DNA from: Ilex aquifolium
Lineage: Eukaryota; Streptophyta; Magnoliopsida; Aquifoliales; Aquifoliaceae
DNA: 64,000 nucleotides
Reading direction: 5' to 3'
Assembly: GCA_951799425.1 (NCBI GenBank)
Contig: OX637391.1
Coordinates: 20,570,551-20,634,550 of the forward strand
In this document: positions 1 through 12,552 of the stretch, one piece after another
Layout of the letters: each line of letters starts with the position of its first letter
Numbering within the stretch: position 1 is the stretch's first letter
Position numbers and translations under genes: made by a program
Notes under the pieces: model-generated
The model's database searches: none
Told to the model about the DNA's origin: nothing
What the model saw: only the letters and a program-made list of their open reading frames with translations

Positions 1-1048
1 TCCTAACCAAACATTGATATGCAACACCCATAGTTAACATACATTGAGTCCAACCCCTCGTTTCTAAATTTTGCCTATTGTTCAGATGCACAAAATCTTC
101 ATAAATCATAGCTCATTTAGTAATAATAGATTTTCTTTTAAAATAATGTTCATACTAGAGCTGTTGAACAATATTCTGAAACATGTCATTATCGAATTCA
201 TACTGAACATTGGGTTGTTCCTTTAGAGTCTATGGTTCTGGAATTACTGTGGGTGGTTGATGTGCACCTCGCCTGGGACGACTTGTTGAAACATCTCCTT
301 TGTGAGCACTGGACTTCTCTCTTGGACATACGATTTTTTTTTTCTTGAAAATTTGGCAAAAAGAATGGTTTAAGATGATTTCAATCGGTAAATGCCTCCA
401 AAATCCCATGGGTAAGTGTTTAATCAGTTTACAATGAAGGAAAAATGGATGGGTATTGAAAATCTGAGGTTTTGGGAAGGATTCCGGACTGGTTTTCTTT
501 AAAAAGCTGCTACGAGGGAAAATTTGATGAGGGATTCACGAACTGGTGCTTTTGTAGGTAGCCAGTACCGTTCGGATGCCACCCCTACCGTCTGGACAGT
601 GGTTTTCCTCTGGTTTTCGATTTTTCTTGCTAGTTCAGCTTCCTTGTGTGCTACTCTTTGTTTTCCCCTGTAGTTTTGATCCCGCATTCAAAAAACATCA
701 ATTAGTTTTTATTTTTTTCTTAATTAGAATCAAAATAACATGCAAATTTAAGTAGTTAAACATTCCTAACAACACATTGAATTAAAATTAAAATTGAACA
801 CATCAAATTGTAAAAATAAACACAAAACCCATAAAGTTAACATCTTTGATTATGACAAAAGATCAATTTTCAATAGATTCCTCTAAACTCAAAGAATCAA
901 TGAACCGAGCAATCTTACGCCGCATATATCTTGTAAACATTGGACTGAAATAAGATGGCGTCTTAGGGTAATCATTGCTCTACCCATATTTAATCTAGTC
1001 GATACGATCTAATGCACAACCTGAAATTGGTTTAGAACACTAATTAAA
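1..1048 (-). other. A: post-pol noncoding stretch
   Basis: AT-rich sequence downstream of the small post-pol ORF of A, corresponding to the spacer between that ORF and the env-like ORF in element E. No ORF is convincing here. At 565-576 and 586-596 two related words (GTACCGTTCGGA, TACCGTCTGGA) lie about 20 bp apart, at the distance from the small ORF where E carries its palindrome array; see findings. Confidence 0.5.
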
Positions 1049-1264
1049 TTATCTCATATGCATTAATCGACCACATTTCACATAACTACGAAATCGCTTT
1101 GCCTGGCGACGTTTGGCGTATGTACTCTTTCTAAACAAAGGTTTTGCTTGACTTCCAAATATTTCTAAATTTCTCACAACCCTTAATTTTATCATAATCA
1201 AAGAATGTACATCCATTGGGAAATGTGCATAACACACCAACACTAAACCAAAAGAGTTTTTCAT
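1049..1264 (-). pseudogene. A: small basic post-integrase ORF, homologous to one in E
   Basis: A 71-codon reading frame downstream of the integrase part of A. Its translation aligns along most of its length with the 75-codon frame at 43647-43874 of element E: a hydrophobic start, a FP.DVH..IM.K segment, QAKPL, then AKRR..KR and a C-terminal CG segment. The function is unknown. A small basic protein ending in a Cys pair (clearer in the E copy) could bind nucleic acid, but that is inference. Homology between copies in opposite orientation in two separate elements argues against a chance ORF. Confidence 0.5.
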
Positions 1265-1386
1265 TCATTTTTAAACATTTTTGAAATTAAAAGACTCACT
1301 ATCTGATTTTTTAATGTTTGTCAATCAGAAAGACGATTTAAAAAAAAAATCAAAAGATTCCAAAAATACAAAAAATGTGAACTTAT

Positions 1387-1424
1387 TCTCACCCCCCAAC
1401 TTAAATTTAACATTGTCCTCAATG
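1387..1424 (-). promoter_or_regulatory. A: CATTG stem-loop plus G-tract behind integrase
   Basis: On the minus strand the sequence reads CATTGAGGACAATG (5-bp arms, 4-nt loop), then a short AT-rich spacer and GTTGGGGGGTGAG. The same combination occurs behind integrase in E, F and D2. It may be an internal polypurine tract; its role is not established. Confidence 0.55.
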
Positions 1425-1699
1425 TGAAAAACATGTAAATAAAAGCTTAAGAGGAACAGGTGACGGGAAAAAAACATGATTCACAATGTAACCTAACCTA
1501 CAAAATTAACAAACCATCAGTACAACTATTTACAAATATTTTACAAAATAAATTTATTCACAGAGAATATTGTGGTTCTATTAAGACAATGGAATCCACA
1601 TTCCTAACAAATGCATCATGAAATGGTTTGACTTCTGGCCATTTAATTTAAAAGTGTTTCCATTTGATGAATTTTCAAAATTTCAACTGCCCCATGTTC

Positions 1700-2797
1700 A
1701 AATGCTTTTTTAACAATGTACGGACCCATCCACCTAGACCTTAACTTATCAAGAAATAGGGGGAGCCTCAAGTTGTATAACAGGACTTTCTAGGATGGTA
1801 CAAAAGATTTCCACAAAATATTTTTATCATAAAAAATCTTCATTTTGGCCTTGGCAATTTTTGCATTTTCATCATATGCCTCATTTTTTAGTTCTTCCAA
1901 TTCACTAATCTGAAGCTTGCAGGATGCACTTGCTTTGTCTATATCAAAATTCATCATTTTGAGTACCCAATATGCTTGATGTTCCAATCCACAGGCAAGT
2001 GACATGATTTTTTATAAACCAGCCGATAAGGAGACATTCTCAAAATTATTTTGTAAGTTGTGTGGTATTCCCAAAACGCATTAGTTAGCCTCGAGGACCA
2101 ATCTTTGCGGTCTGGGTTCACTGTTATTTTCAAAATATGTTTTATCTCCTGATTGGCTAATTCAACTTATCCACTTGTCTAAGAATGATAAGGGGCAGAA
2201 ACTTTAAGTGAAATTAAATATTTTTTCATTAGGTTTTCAAAATATTTATTGTAAAAATGTGCACCCCCATCACTTATAATAGCTCGAGGAATTCCGAATC
2301 GGGACAAAATATTTTATTTTAAAAATTTGACCACAGTGCTGTGATCATTATTTCGACACAGAGTTGCCTCAACCCATTTGAAAACATAATCAATAGGAAC
2401 TAAAATGTACATATATCCAAAGGATGGGGGGAATGGTTCCATAAAATCAATGCCTCAACAATCAAAAAATTCGATAATAAAAAATAGGGTTTAAGGGCAT
2501 CATATTTCTTTTTAAAATACTTCCTAACCTTTGACATCGGTCACAATTTAGACAGAAAAAAATATCTTTACAAAGAGTGGGCCAGTAAAATCCACACTGC
2601 AAAATTTTAGCAGCAATTTTCTTTGAAAAAAAATGTCCACCACAGGCTTCAGAATGGTAACAAGAAATAACCTGGCCAATTTCATGGTTGGGTACACGAC
2701 GCCTTATGATTGGATCATTGCAGTATTTGAAAACATAGGGACTTTTCCAAAAGAAATTGTGTACCTTTGGCAATATCTGCATACCATCGTACCTCAT
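1700..2797 (-). pseudogene. A: integrase region
   Basis: Minus-strand integrase remnants of A. Recognisable pieces are the HHCC zinc-binding segment (HSEACGGHF, then CDRCQRLG near 2530-2680) and the C-terminal part (KSF.PS and ELEELKNEAY near 1790-2005). Both match the corresponding parts of the integrase in E. Athila integrases lack a chromodomain and none is seen. Catalytically dead as it stands, with several breaks. Confidence 0.8.
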
Positions 2798-2997
2798 TTA
2801 TTGCAAACAATTGCTCATCTAGAAAATTTTGTTTGATTGGCAATGGCTCCTCTTTTGTATCATAATTCAGCCCTGACATATGATCGACCACCACATTCTT
2901 GACTCCCATTTTATCTTTGATTATGAGATCAAAATCCTGAAGTAGGAGTATCCATCGGAGGAGGCATGTTTTGACATCCCTATTTGTGAGCAGGTAC
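2715..2997 (-). pseudogene. A: C-terminal part of RNase H
   Basis: The translation contains [18 protein letters not shown] and a VVDHMS segment, equivalent to [16 protein letters not shown] and VADHLSRL at the end of RNase H in E. The reading stops at 2997 because element B begins there; the rest of the domain continues at 12553. Confidence 0.8.
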
Positions 2998-5399
2998 TGT
3001 GACGCCCCAAAATTCGGGTGTCCGTAATTATCCCGTTGATCACCCATCAACCCGCAGAATACCCGTGGACACCGTGTAACTCGATATCACGCCGTTATAC
3101 CCTATTTATCGGGATCCATAACTTAACAAAATTTGGGTAGAGTCTCCTTTGTACGGGGAGCTCTACCCAAAACACAACCGGTGCAATCATACAACATTGA
3201 CCACACCGAGTCCATTTATCCATACTCATATAACAACATGCAATTTTACATTAAAAATAGTCCATATGAATTTGATTACAATCCTTACATACATTACATG
3301 CCAAAAACTAATTGACATTTTAGTTTTACAAAAAGTATAGTTTAAAAGTCACATTTCGGCTTTTCTTCATCAATGAGGGACCAAATGAGAGCCGTCCACC
3401 GGCGCATGTCCCGCACCTAAAATATTGTCCCCATAAAGGGTGAATCACGCTCAATAGGTTATCTCTTAAAGAGGCTACTCCCCAACCTAGATGCATATGA
3501 AATGCTCACATGCAATTCACAAGCAACAATCACTCCATTCCAGAATTTGCAATTCAACAATGGAATCATCAATGCCATAACATGATATGAGATGAGACTC
3601 ACACATGCAACTCAACCCGAGCCTTTACCGGCTCCCTCAACACATGCAATGCCATGCATATGAATCTGGGCATTCCAAGCCCCCGCCATTGATGTTACAC
3701 ATCCAATGACCTTTTTAAATCTCGGGTGTTTCTTGGGGTGGATATTTATAGACTCACACCAACGGGCACCCAACTGACGCCGCATTAATGGACTTCCACC
3801 AACGGCTCCGCGTACGCCGACACACTTTATGGACTCAATACCAACGGAGTGCATATCCGAATCACCAGGTCTTGCACCCGAGGGAGAATCTAGCCCTTCT
3901 TACTAACCCCGACCCTATTTTCAATGCAAACCGTGCGACTCAATTGAACCTCGGTCCAACTATCCTGAGCCCACGTATCATTCACCAAGAATGGTGTTTG
4001 ATCAAACCATGCACACACACCACACTCATGTCAAACGCCCACGAATGTGATGCTACCCGTGCATATGCAATATAAATGTACAATTGTATTTCATGTCATT
4101 ATGAAACTAGGATCTCAATTGCAATTACAATACCATGTTCAATATGTCATGAGCACATTATGAACAATTCCATGTCCAACAACCCTTTTTTCATGGTAAA
4201 TTACATCATAAGCATATAACCACCATAAACAACCTCAATGTCAATATATCATATGCATATACCAACATCTATCAACATCAAATTCCAAGCATGTTAAAAT
4301 ATAATCAATGCAAATAACACATTTAATCCAAATAGGCATTTAATCAAATACATTCAAGACACCAAATCATTTAAATACATAGTATGTCCAATTTCATCAC
4401 ATATCTCAAGAAATCACAACAAGTAATTTCTACATATGCAATTCATACTAGAATTGATTTTAACCATTCTTAATACCCATTTCCCACATTTCAAGTACCT
4501 ACATTTTTCATGAATTTACCAAACAAGTAAATTCTACAAACCCAATTCATGCAAGATTGGTTTAGCATATTTCTATACCAATTTCTCACAATTTATTTAC
4601 ACTAGGAGTACATTAAACAAGAGAATTCATCTCAAGTCATGCTACCCATATCATATGGAAACCTAGGTTGAAAAAAAGCCTAATTAGGAAAAGAACCCTA
4701 CCTCATCAAGCGTAAAACAACAGTAGAAAACTTCAAGAACAAAAATCAAGCTCAAACTCTTGATTTTCACAAAATTCCATTTTTGAATCTTCAGTGAAAT
4801 CCGTGATTTTTGGTATGTAGTCGTAGCCCTCATCGAGTAGATGAACTTTAATTCTTGGCCTGAAGAATTCCGATCAACGGGTAGCCGTAGATCGTAGAGA
4901 GAAGTTGGAAACTCTCTCTTTTTTCTCCTCCTTTCCGTCTCTTCTTCTTCAACGTAAGAACCAGCTGAAAAATGGAAAGAAAAGATGATTTTCTCCCCTA
5001 TTTATACCCCTTGGAATACTTGGCCCTCATTTTGCCACACGTTCTCCATTCTCGGGTCCGATTTCGTCCCGATGTGATTAAATTTCGTCTCGATTCAACT
5101 TCAAAATATTTTTATTTGAACTAGCTTTAAATTATTTTTTATTTTTTAAAATTTAATTTCATGTCTCGTTTTATTAGGTCAAGCGACACCCGATTCGCCT
5201 CGTAAAACGCAAAAAATTTGTCTGTCTCATAATTCTACGAAAATTGACTGGTTAACTAGATTTCGCGAGACGAATCCAATAGTGAGGTTCGTTTTGTTAT
5301 CCGAATTCTAGAAAGATTCGGGTTTTCAACCCGTACAGTAGTGGCAAATTACTGTTTTGTCATTTTTTCATAAAAATTCAAATTTACTCGGGTTTTACA
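2998..5399 (-). repeat. B: 3' LTR (left copy)
   Basis: About 2.4 kb. On the plus strand it starts TGTGACGCCCC and ends GGGTTTTACA. It aligns end to end with 10156-12552. A minus-strand TATAAATA lies at 4999-5006, about 395 bp into the LTR. Short ORFs inside it are chance frames. Confidence 0.93.
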
Positions 5400-5412
5400 T
5401 TCTTTCCCCCTT
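5400..5412 (-). promoter_or_regulatory. B: polypurine tract
   Basis: The minus strand reads AAGGGGGAAAGA directly beside the inner edge of the 3' LTR, where plus-strand priming takes place in LTR elements. Confidence 0.8.
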
Positions 5413-5449
5413 AAAAGAATTTCTTCCTCGAAATTTACACACACATATA

Positions 5450-6960
5450 CATTCAGTCACATGCGTATGCAACAGTCATATAACAAGAATGTACCTCCAT
5501 CCTCGAACAAGAACAGATATCTGGCACGTATAGTGTCCTCACGCTCCCATGTCGCCTCCTCCACCCCTCGGTCCTGCCACAACACCTTCACCAGCCTCAC
5601 GGTCTTACCTCGCAAAACCTACTATCGGCTATCCATGATATGCACTGGTCCCTCCTCGAAGGTCCCATCCGCATTAATAACTAGATCGCCCCAATCCACC
5701 ACATGTGTCGAATTTGGAGTGTATTTCCGGAGCATGGAGATATGGAATACCGCGTGAACACCCGATAAATTTGGCGATAACGCCAGCCGGTAAGCAACTG
5801 TACTAATCCTCTCGAATACCTCGAAGGGCCCAATATAGCTTGACGACAGCTTTCTCCATTTTTTGAATCTAACCATTCCCCTCTTAGGCATCACCTTCAA
5901 GAAGACGTAATCTCCAACCTCCAAACTCTAGAGGTCGCCACCGTCTGTTGGCGTAGCTCTTCTGCAGGCTCTAAGCTGTGAGAAGATGCTTCCGTATCAA
6001 TTCCACCTTCTTTGAGGTATCTCTAACCAAATTCAGACCCGTACAGGGTCTCTCTCCAACCTCTGTCCAACAAACTGGAGAATGGTACGACCTCCCAGAA
6101 AGTGTCTCATTGGGTGTCATATGTATGCTCGCCTGATAACTATTGTTGTAGGTGAACTCCACCAAGGAAAAGTGTTCTTCCCAGCTACCTTTGAGAGCAA
6201 GGACGCATGCATGTAGCATGTCCTCTAAAGTCAGGATGGTCCTCTCTGACTGACTGTCGGTATGGGGATGAAAAGTTGTGCTCATTATCAACTGTGTCCC
6301 CATGGCCCGCTAGAAACACTCCCAAAAATAGGTCATGAACCTGGGATCCCGATCCGTTACTATAGATACAGGTAACCCATGTAACCGGACTATCTCCCGT
6401 ATGTACAGCCTACAGAATTCCTCTAGTGTGAAGGTCATCTGCATAGCCAGAAAATGTGTCGACTTCTTAAGCCGACCACTATCACCCACACCGCGTCATG
6501 TCCCGACAATGTCCGTGGAAAGTGGGTCACAAAATCCATCGTGACATGCTCCCACTTCCACTCTACCACCTCCAAAGACTGGAGCAACCCTGCTGGTCTC
6601 TAGTGCTCAGCTTTAACCTGCTGACACGCGAGACATCGACTAACAAAGTCTCCAACGTGCCTCTTCATCTCACTGCAATAGTACTGGCGACGAAGATCAT
6701 GGTACATCTTCGTGCCACCTAGATGCATAGCAAAACGGGAGCAATGAAACTCCCTAAGGATATCCTCTCTCAGATCCGCAGACTGGGGAATCACAACCCT
6801 TCCCCTGAATCGAAAAACTAACATCTGTGTGAATTGTCCAGCCCTCGTCACCTGTACCTGACTGTACTCGATCCTTGATGGACAATATCTCTGTGTCCTG
6901 CCCCTGGGACTCAATCACCCTGCTCAATAGGGAAGGTGTAGCCACCAAACTCCCTAAGGT
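5450..6960 (-). pseudogene. B: integrase with chromodomain-type C-terminus
   Basis: Minus-strand integrase remnants. The C-terminal module shows GDYVFLKVMPKRG, YIGPFEV, FHISMLRKY and VDWGDL, followed toward 5450 by the region that in other Tekay elements carries the chromodomain. The upstream core includes HPHTDSQSERT and the zinc-binding part (HLGGTKMYHDLRRQYYC, CLACQQVK) near 6600-6750. Chromodomains of this lineage bias insertion toward heterochromatin, which fits the setting. Broken. Confidence 0.88.
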
Positions 6961-6989
6961 GCCCTGAGTCTGACCCATGTAATGTAACC

Positions 6990-8330
6990 CGAACTACTCC
7001 ACGGTCTCGAGCATTTGCCATTCTCGAGAAGCTACACTAGTCAAAACTCCCTGTGACTTCCGGTTGAGTGCATCAGCCACAACGTTTGCCTTACCAGGAT
7101 GGTAATGCAAAGTGAAGTCATAGTCCTCTAAATACTCCATCCAACTGCGTTGCCTCATGTTGAAGTCTCGTTGTGTAAAGATGTATTTCAGACTTTTGTG
7201 GTCCGAAAATACCTCTAACTGCTCACCATATAAGTAGTGGCCCCAAGCCTTCAAGGATAAGACAATGGTCGCCAACTCCATGTCATGCGTGGGGTAGTTC
7301 TGCTCGTGGATCTTTAACTATCGAGAACCATAAGCTACCACCCTCCCGGACTGCATCAAAACACATCCAAGTCCGTCCTTGCAGGCATCACAATACACTT
7401 TGTACCTCCATCCCCTCTCCGAGATTATCAGAATAAGAGCTGAAGTAAGCCTCCTTTTCAACTCCTGGAATGTCTTATCACACGAGTCATTCCACTCGAA
7501 ATTGATCTCCTTCCGGGTCAATTTCGTCATAGGTGCAGCTATTCGAGAGAAGTCCTCAATGAACCTCCTGTAATACCCCACCAATCCCAAGAAACTGCGT
7601 ATCTCGAAGATTGTCTTCGGCCTCTCTCAACTCATAACCGCCTCAACCTTCTTTAGGTCAAATAACACACCCGAAGCTAACACCATGTGTCCCAAAAACT
7701 TCACTTCCGTAAACCAAAATTCACACTTGCTGAACTTGGCGTACAACTGATGGTCCCTCAAGGTCTGGAGAACAACCCTCAAGTGACCCTCATCCTCCTC
7801 CTTAGACTTGGTGTTGATCATGATGTCATCAACAAAGACCACGAAAAACTGATCTAGATAGGGTTGGAATACCCTATGCAAGATATCCATGAATGCCACC
7901 GGGGCATTGGTCAATCCAAAAGGCATAACTGTGAACTCGAAATGTCCATATCGCATCCAAAACGCCGTCTTAGGGATATTTGCCTCCCTAATCCTCAACT
8001 GATGGTAACCTGTGCGTAGATCTATCTTGGAGTAGACCCGCCCCTCTCAGTTGATCAAACAAGTCATCAATCCTTGGCAAAGGGTATATATTCTTGATAG
8101 TAATTCGATTCAAATGCAGGTAGTCCATACATAGCCAAAGGGTCTTGTCCTTCTTCTTGGCAAACAATACCGGAGCACCCCAAGGTGAGGTACTCAGTCT
8201 AATGAAGCCCTTGTCAATCAATTCTTGCAATTGGACCTTGAGTTCTTGCAATTCTACAAGTTTCATTCTATGCGGAGTCATAGAAATGAGCGATGTATCG
8301 GGGTGCAACTCAATGGTGAAGTATACATCC
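6990..8330 (-). pseudogene. B: reverse transcriptase and RNase H region
   Basis: RT landmarks are [23 protein letters not shown] and FVVFVDDI (the catalytic VDD motif, near 7830), then [14 protein letters not shown] at the RT-RNase H connection. RNase H shows [29 protein letters not shown] and a [10 protein letters not shown] end. Order and spacing are those of a Ty3/gypsy pol. Several breaks. Confidence 0.88.
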
Positions 8331-8700
8331 CTATGGTAATCCTGGTAGTTCATCAGAAAAAACATCCTCATACTCCAACATGTCCATGACCCTAAGGTCC
8401 ACGGTGAGTAGAATTCTTGAGATCTCTAACTCACTACCCCGACATATCTGATCAATACATATCCTAGCTCCTAGGGGAGGACTCAAATGCAATGGCTCTT
8501 CCAAGGTCTCAACCTCTAAGCCCAAATCTCTCACACATGATGCATAAATAAATGAATGCGATGTACCAGAGTCAAATAATACTCTTGTCCATAAGCGAGA
8601 GAGTAGAAATGTACCCTGAATAACCGACTGCTCCATTAGCTCAGTTTGAGGTGTGATGGTGTAGACTCATCCCTGAAGTCCCAGCCTGTGAGCCTTGTCC
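8331..8700 (-). pseudogene. B: aspartic protease region
   Basis: The translation contains LWTRVLFDSGTSHSFI, the retropepsin active-site segment typical of Tekay elements (DSG), near 8540-8600, followed by the linker toward RT. Broken. Confidence 0.8.
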
Positions 8701-9801
8701 TCTACCTCGGCCCATGCCTTGGCCTGATTGCGAAGTCCCCGCTCGTGGAGTGGTAGGGGCCTGTGCAGCACTCTGGATACTGGCTTTCCTGGTCCATGGT
8801 GGGGTAAGAAGGAACGAAATAAGTTTGTGTATGCCCCACCGATGATTGGGACTGAGATGCTCATAGCTCCAGGATCCCTGCCTCTGAGGACAATCCCGCT
8901 TTATATGACCTGGTTAGTGGCATATGTAACAAGTCATCTGGCTTGCCTGGTAGGTAGTCCTGAAGCTTCTCCCGCCATGGGAGGATTGACCTTGGCCTTG
9001 GCGTTGATAGCGTCCCTATCGTCGAAACCCTGGTGGGTTAGAAGTCCTTTATTTCTTCCCCAAACTAGAAGAAGAGGATTAGCCCTCCTTCTTCTTGTCC
9101 TTAGCACTCGCCTCTCAGATGCACCTTACGTCATCAACCTCCCTCTAAATGGCCATAGCTGTCTCAACCATCGAGTCCAAATCCTGTAGGCAGTGGCCCA
9201 CAATCTTCCCCCGAATGGATAACTTCAACCCATCCTCAAACCTCCTCACTTAGGCCATGTCGGTGGCCACGTAATCATCGGCGAAATGGGATAACTCAGT
9301 GAACTTATCCACATATTTCATCACCGTTATAGTCCCCTACTTCAAATCCAAGAATTTCTGGGCTTTCGCTTCTCGAACAACCGATGGGAAGTACTTGCCC
9401 ATGAAGAGCTCCCGGAACTCTCCCCATGTCATTGCCTCTAGGTTCTTTGAGGCCTTTGCCCAATCCCAACACATATGGAATGCAGCTACCCTTATCTTAG
9501 TGGCATCCGAGATGATCTCCATAGCCTCTAAGATCTTGTCAACTTGCTGGTACCAATAGTCATCCACCATCGGATCCGCCCCTCCCATAAAAGTTGGAGG
9601 CTTGTGTGCCTTGAACTTTTGGAGGTTACTTGAGCCTCCTTGGCCCACATTGGCACTAGCTTGTGTTTTGGCACTAGCTTGTGCAAAGGTAGCCATCATC
9701 GTGCCAATAGCCTCCAGAAAGGCTTGTTGGTCAAAGGTCGGTGGTGGTTAGTTGTTGTTCCCGCCACCCCGACGCCCGCGTACTCTTCTTGTATTTGCCA
9801 T
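8700..9801 (-). pseudogene. B: gag region
   Basis: Minus-strand gag remnants. Near 9340-9700 the translation has NLQKFKAHKPPTF.GGADP, WGEFRELFMGKYFP and similar Tekay gag signatures. A Pro/Gln-rich part and the zinc-knuckle region follow toward 8890-8940. The likely start is the ATG complement near 9801, giving an Arg/Gly-rich N-terminus like that of C. Confidence 0.82.
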
Positions 9802-10140
9802 CTACACACAAGTCAAATAACAATGGAGCACTAATTTAGTATCCCAAGGTAGGGATCAAAGTTGAAACATTAAGATTTCTCCCCTTGTCTCACTAGTAGG
9901 GTATGTCGGGCCCACTAGTAGACATTTATACCATGAACGTCTCGTTCCTTCTCTTTCTGACCCCCAAGGTTATGTTCTCTAACCCTATTGTCTATTTTCC
10001 ATACACATTTTATCATGCATATTGTTCACATAACATATAACACATAACATGTAACATTTAAAGCACATAACATGTAATGCACAATGGATGCAATGGCCTC
10101 GACCCATGCCCTGCAAGCCCTAAGTAAATCGAGAACCTAA
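9802..10140 (-). other. B: leader between primer site and gag
   Basis: Noncoding leader; it shares long similarity with the leader of element C (26966-27306). No gene seen. Confidence 0.75.
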
Positions 10141-10152
10141 GCTCTGATACCA
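10141..10152 (-). promoter_or_regulatory. B: primer-binding site, initiator-Met tRNA
   Basis: The minus strand reads TGGTATCAGAGC, complementary to the 3' end of plant initiator-Met tRNA, three bases inside the 5' LTR. Confidence 0.93.
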
Positions 10153-10155
10153 AGC

Positions 10156-12552
10156 TGTGACGCCCCAAAACCGAGTGTCCGTAATTCCCCTTTGATCACT
10201 CATCAACCCGCGGAATACCTGTGGATACCGTGTAACTCGATACCATGCCGTTATGCCCCATTTACCAGGATTCATAACTTAACAAAATTCGGGTAGAGTC
10301 TCCTTTGTACGGGGAGCTCTACCCAAAACACAACATGTACAATCATACAACATTGACCACACCGAGTCCATTTATCCATACTCATATAACAACATGCAAT
10401 TTTACATTAAAAATAGTGCATATGAATTCGATTACAATCATTTACATACATTACATGCCCAAAAACCAATTGACATCTTAGTTTTACAAAAACATAGTTC
10501 AAAAGCCACATTTCAAGTTTTCTTCATCAATAAGGGCTCAAATGAGAACCGTCCACCGGTGAATGTCCGACACCTGAAATATTGTCTCCATAAATGGTGA
10601 ACCACGCTCAATAGGGTATCTCCTAAAGAGGCTACTCCCCAACCTAGATGCATATGAAATGCTCACATGCAATTCATAAGCAACAATCACTCCATTCAAC
10701 AATATGCAATTCAACAATGAAATCCTCAATGTCATGCATTGATATGAGATGAGACTCGCACATGCAATTCAACCGAGCCTTTACCGGCTCCCTCAACACA
10801 TGCAATGTCATGCATATGAATCTGGGCATTCCAAGCCCCCGCCATTGATGTTACACATCCAATGACCTTTTTAAATCTCGGGTCTTTCTTAGGGTGGATA
10901 TTTATGGACTCACACCAACAGGCACCCAACCGACACAGCATTAATAGACTTCCACCAATGGCTCCGCGTACGCCGACACACTTTATGGACTAACTACCAA
11001 CAGAGTGCATATCCAAATCACCAGGTCTTGCACCCGAGGGAAAATCTAGCCCTTCTTCCTAACCCCTACCTTATCTTTCATGCAAACCGTGCGACTCAAT
11101 TGAACCTTGGTCCAACTATCCCGAGCCCACATATCATTCACCAAGAATGGTGTTTGATCAAACCATGCACACACACCCATACTCCTGTCAAACGCCCACG
11201 AATGTGATGCTACCCATGCATATGCAATATAAATGTGCAATTGCATTTCATGTCATTATGAAACTAGGATCTCAATTGCAATTACAATACCATGTTCCAT
11301 GAGCACAATATGAACAATTCAATATCCAACAACCCTTTTTTTATGGTAAATTACATCATAAACATATAACCACCATAAACAACCTCAATGTCAGTATATC
11401 ATCTGCATATACCAACACCTAACAACATCAAATTTCAAGCATGTTATAACAGAATCAATGCAAATCACACATTTAATCCAAATAGGCATTTAATCAAACA
11501 CATTCAAGGCACCAAATTATGGAAATACATAATATGCCCAATTTCATCACATATCTCAAGAAATCACAACAAGTAATTTGTACATACCCAATTCATGCTA
11601 GAATTGATTTTATCCATTCTTAATACCCATTTTCCACATTTCAAGTACCTACATTTTTCATTACATTTACCAAACAAGTAAATTCTACAAATCCAATTCA
11701 TGCAAGATTGGTTTAGCATATTTCTATACTCATTTCCCACACTTTACTTACACTAGGAGTATATTAAACAAGAGAATTCATCTCAAGTCATGTTACCCAT
11801 ATCATATGGAACCCTAGGTTGAAAATAAACCTAATTAGGAAAAGAACCATACTTTTTGAAGCGTAAAACAATGGTAGAAAAAACTTCAAAAACACAAATT
11901 AAGCTCAAACTCTTGATTTCTCCAAAATTTCATTTTTTAATCTTTGGTGAAATCCACGATTTTTGGTACATATTCATAGTCCTCGTCGCGTAGATGAACT
12001 TTAATTCTTGGCCCAAAAGATTCCGATCAACGGGTAGCCGTAGATTGCAGAGAGATATTGGAAACTCTATCTTTTTCTCCTCCTTTCCCTATCTTCTTCT
12101 TCAACGTAAGAACCAGCTGAAAAATGGGGTGAAAATCTGATTTTCTCCCCTATTTATACCCCTTGGGATGCTTGGCCCTCATTGCGCCACACGTTCTCCA
12201 TTCCCGAGTCCGATTTTATCCCGAAACGATTAAATTTCTTCCTGGTTCAAGTTCAAAATATTGTTATATGAACTTCCTTTAAATTATTTTTTAATTCTTA
12301 AAATTTAATTTCATGTCTCGTTTTATTAGGTCATGTGACACCAGATTCACCTCGTAAAATGTAAAAAATTCACCTATCTCAGAATTTGATAAAAATTGAT
12401 TGGGTAACTAGATTTTCGCGAGACAAATCCAACGATGAGGTCCATTTCATCATCTGAGTTCTAGAAAATTTTAGATTTTCAACTCGTACTGTAGTGGCAA
12501 ATTATCATTTTACCCTTTTTTCATAAAAATTCAAATTTACCTGGGTTTTATA
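10156..12552 (-). repeat. B: 5' LTR (right copy)
   Basis: About 2.4 kb; partner of 2998-5399. It ends GGGTTTTATA immediately before the GGTAC duplication. A minus-strand TATAAATA lies at 12151-12158. Confidence 0.93.

Larger units (their letters stand above)
2998..12552 (-). mobile_element. Element B: Tekay/Del chromovirus with both LTRs, nested in A
   Basis: A 9.55-kb element with LTRs at 2998-5399 and 10156-12552. The 5-bp duplication GGTAC flanks it at 2993-2997 and 12553-12557. Order on the minus strand: 5' LTR (right), initiator-Met primer site, gag, protease, RT, RNase H, integrase with chromodomain-type tail, polypurine tract, 3' LTR (left). Coding sequence is broken in many places (more than ten). 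LTR divergence sampled by eye is about 7% (roughly 25 differences in each of two 300-370 bp stretches), or about 2.5-3 My at an assumed 1.3e-8 substitutions per site per year. Confidence 0.93.

Noticed and set aside
3788-4075. 95-codon ORF inside an LTR
   Set aside because: The frame is not kept in the matching place of the other B LTR; chance ORF.
8728-9189. 153-codon plus-strand ORF
   Set aside because: Antisense shadow of the gag region of B; no family resemblance.
10141-10152. Part of a tRNA gene
   Set aside because: Only the 12 bases of a primer-binding site; no cloverleaf around it.
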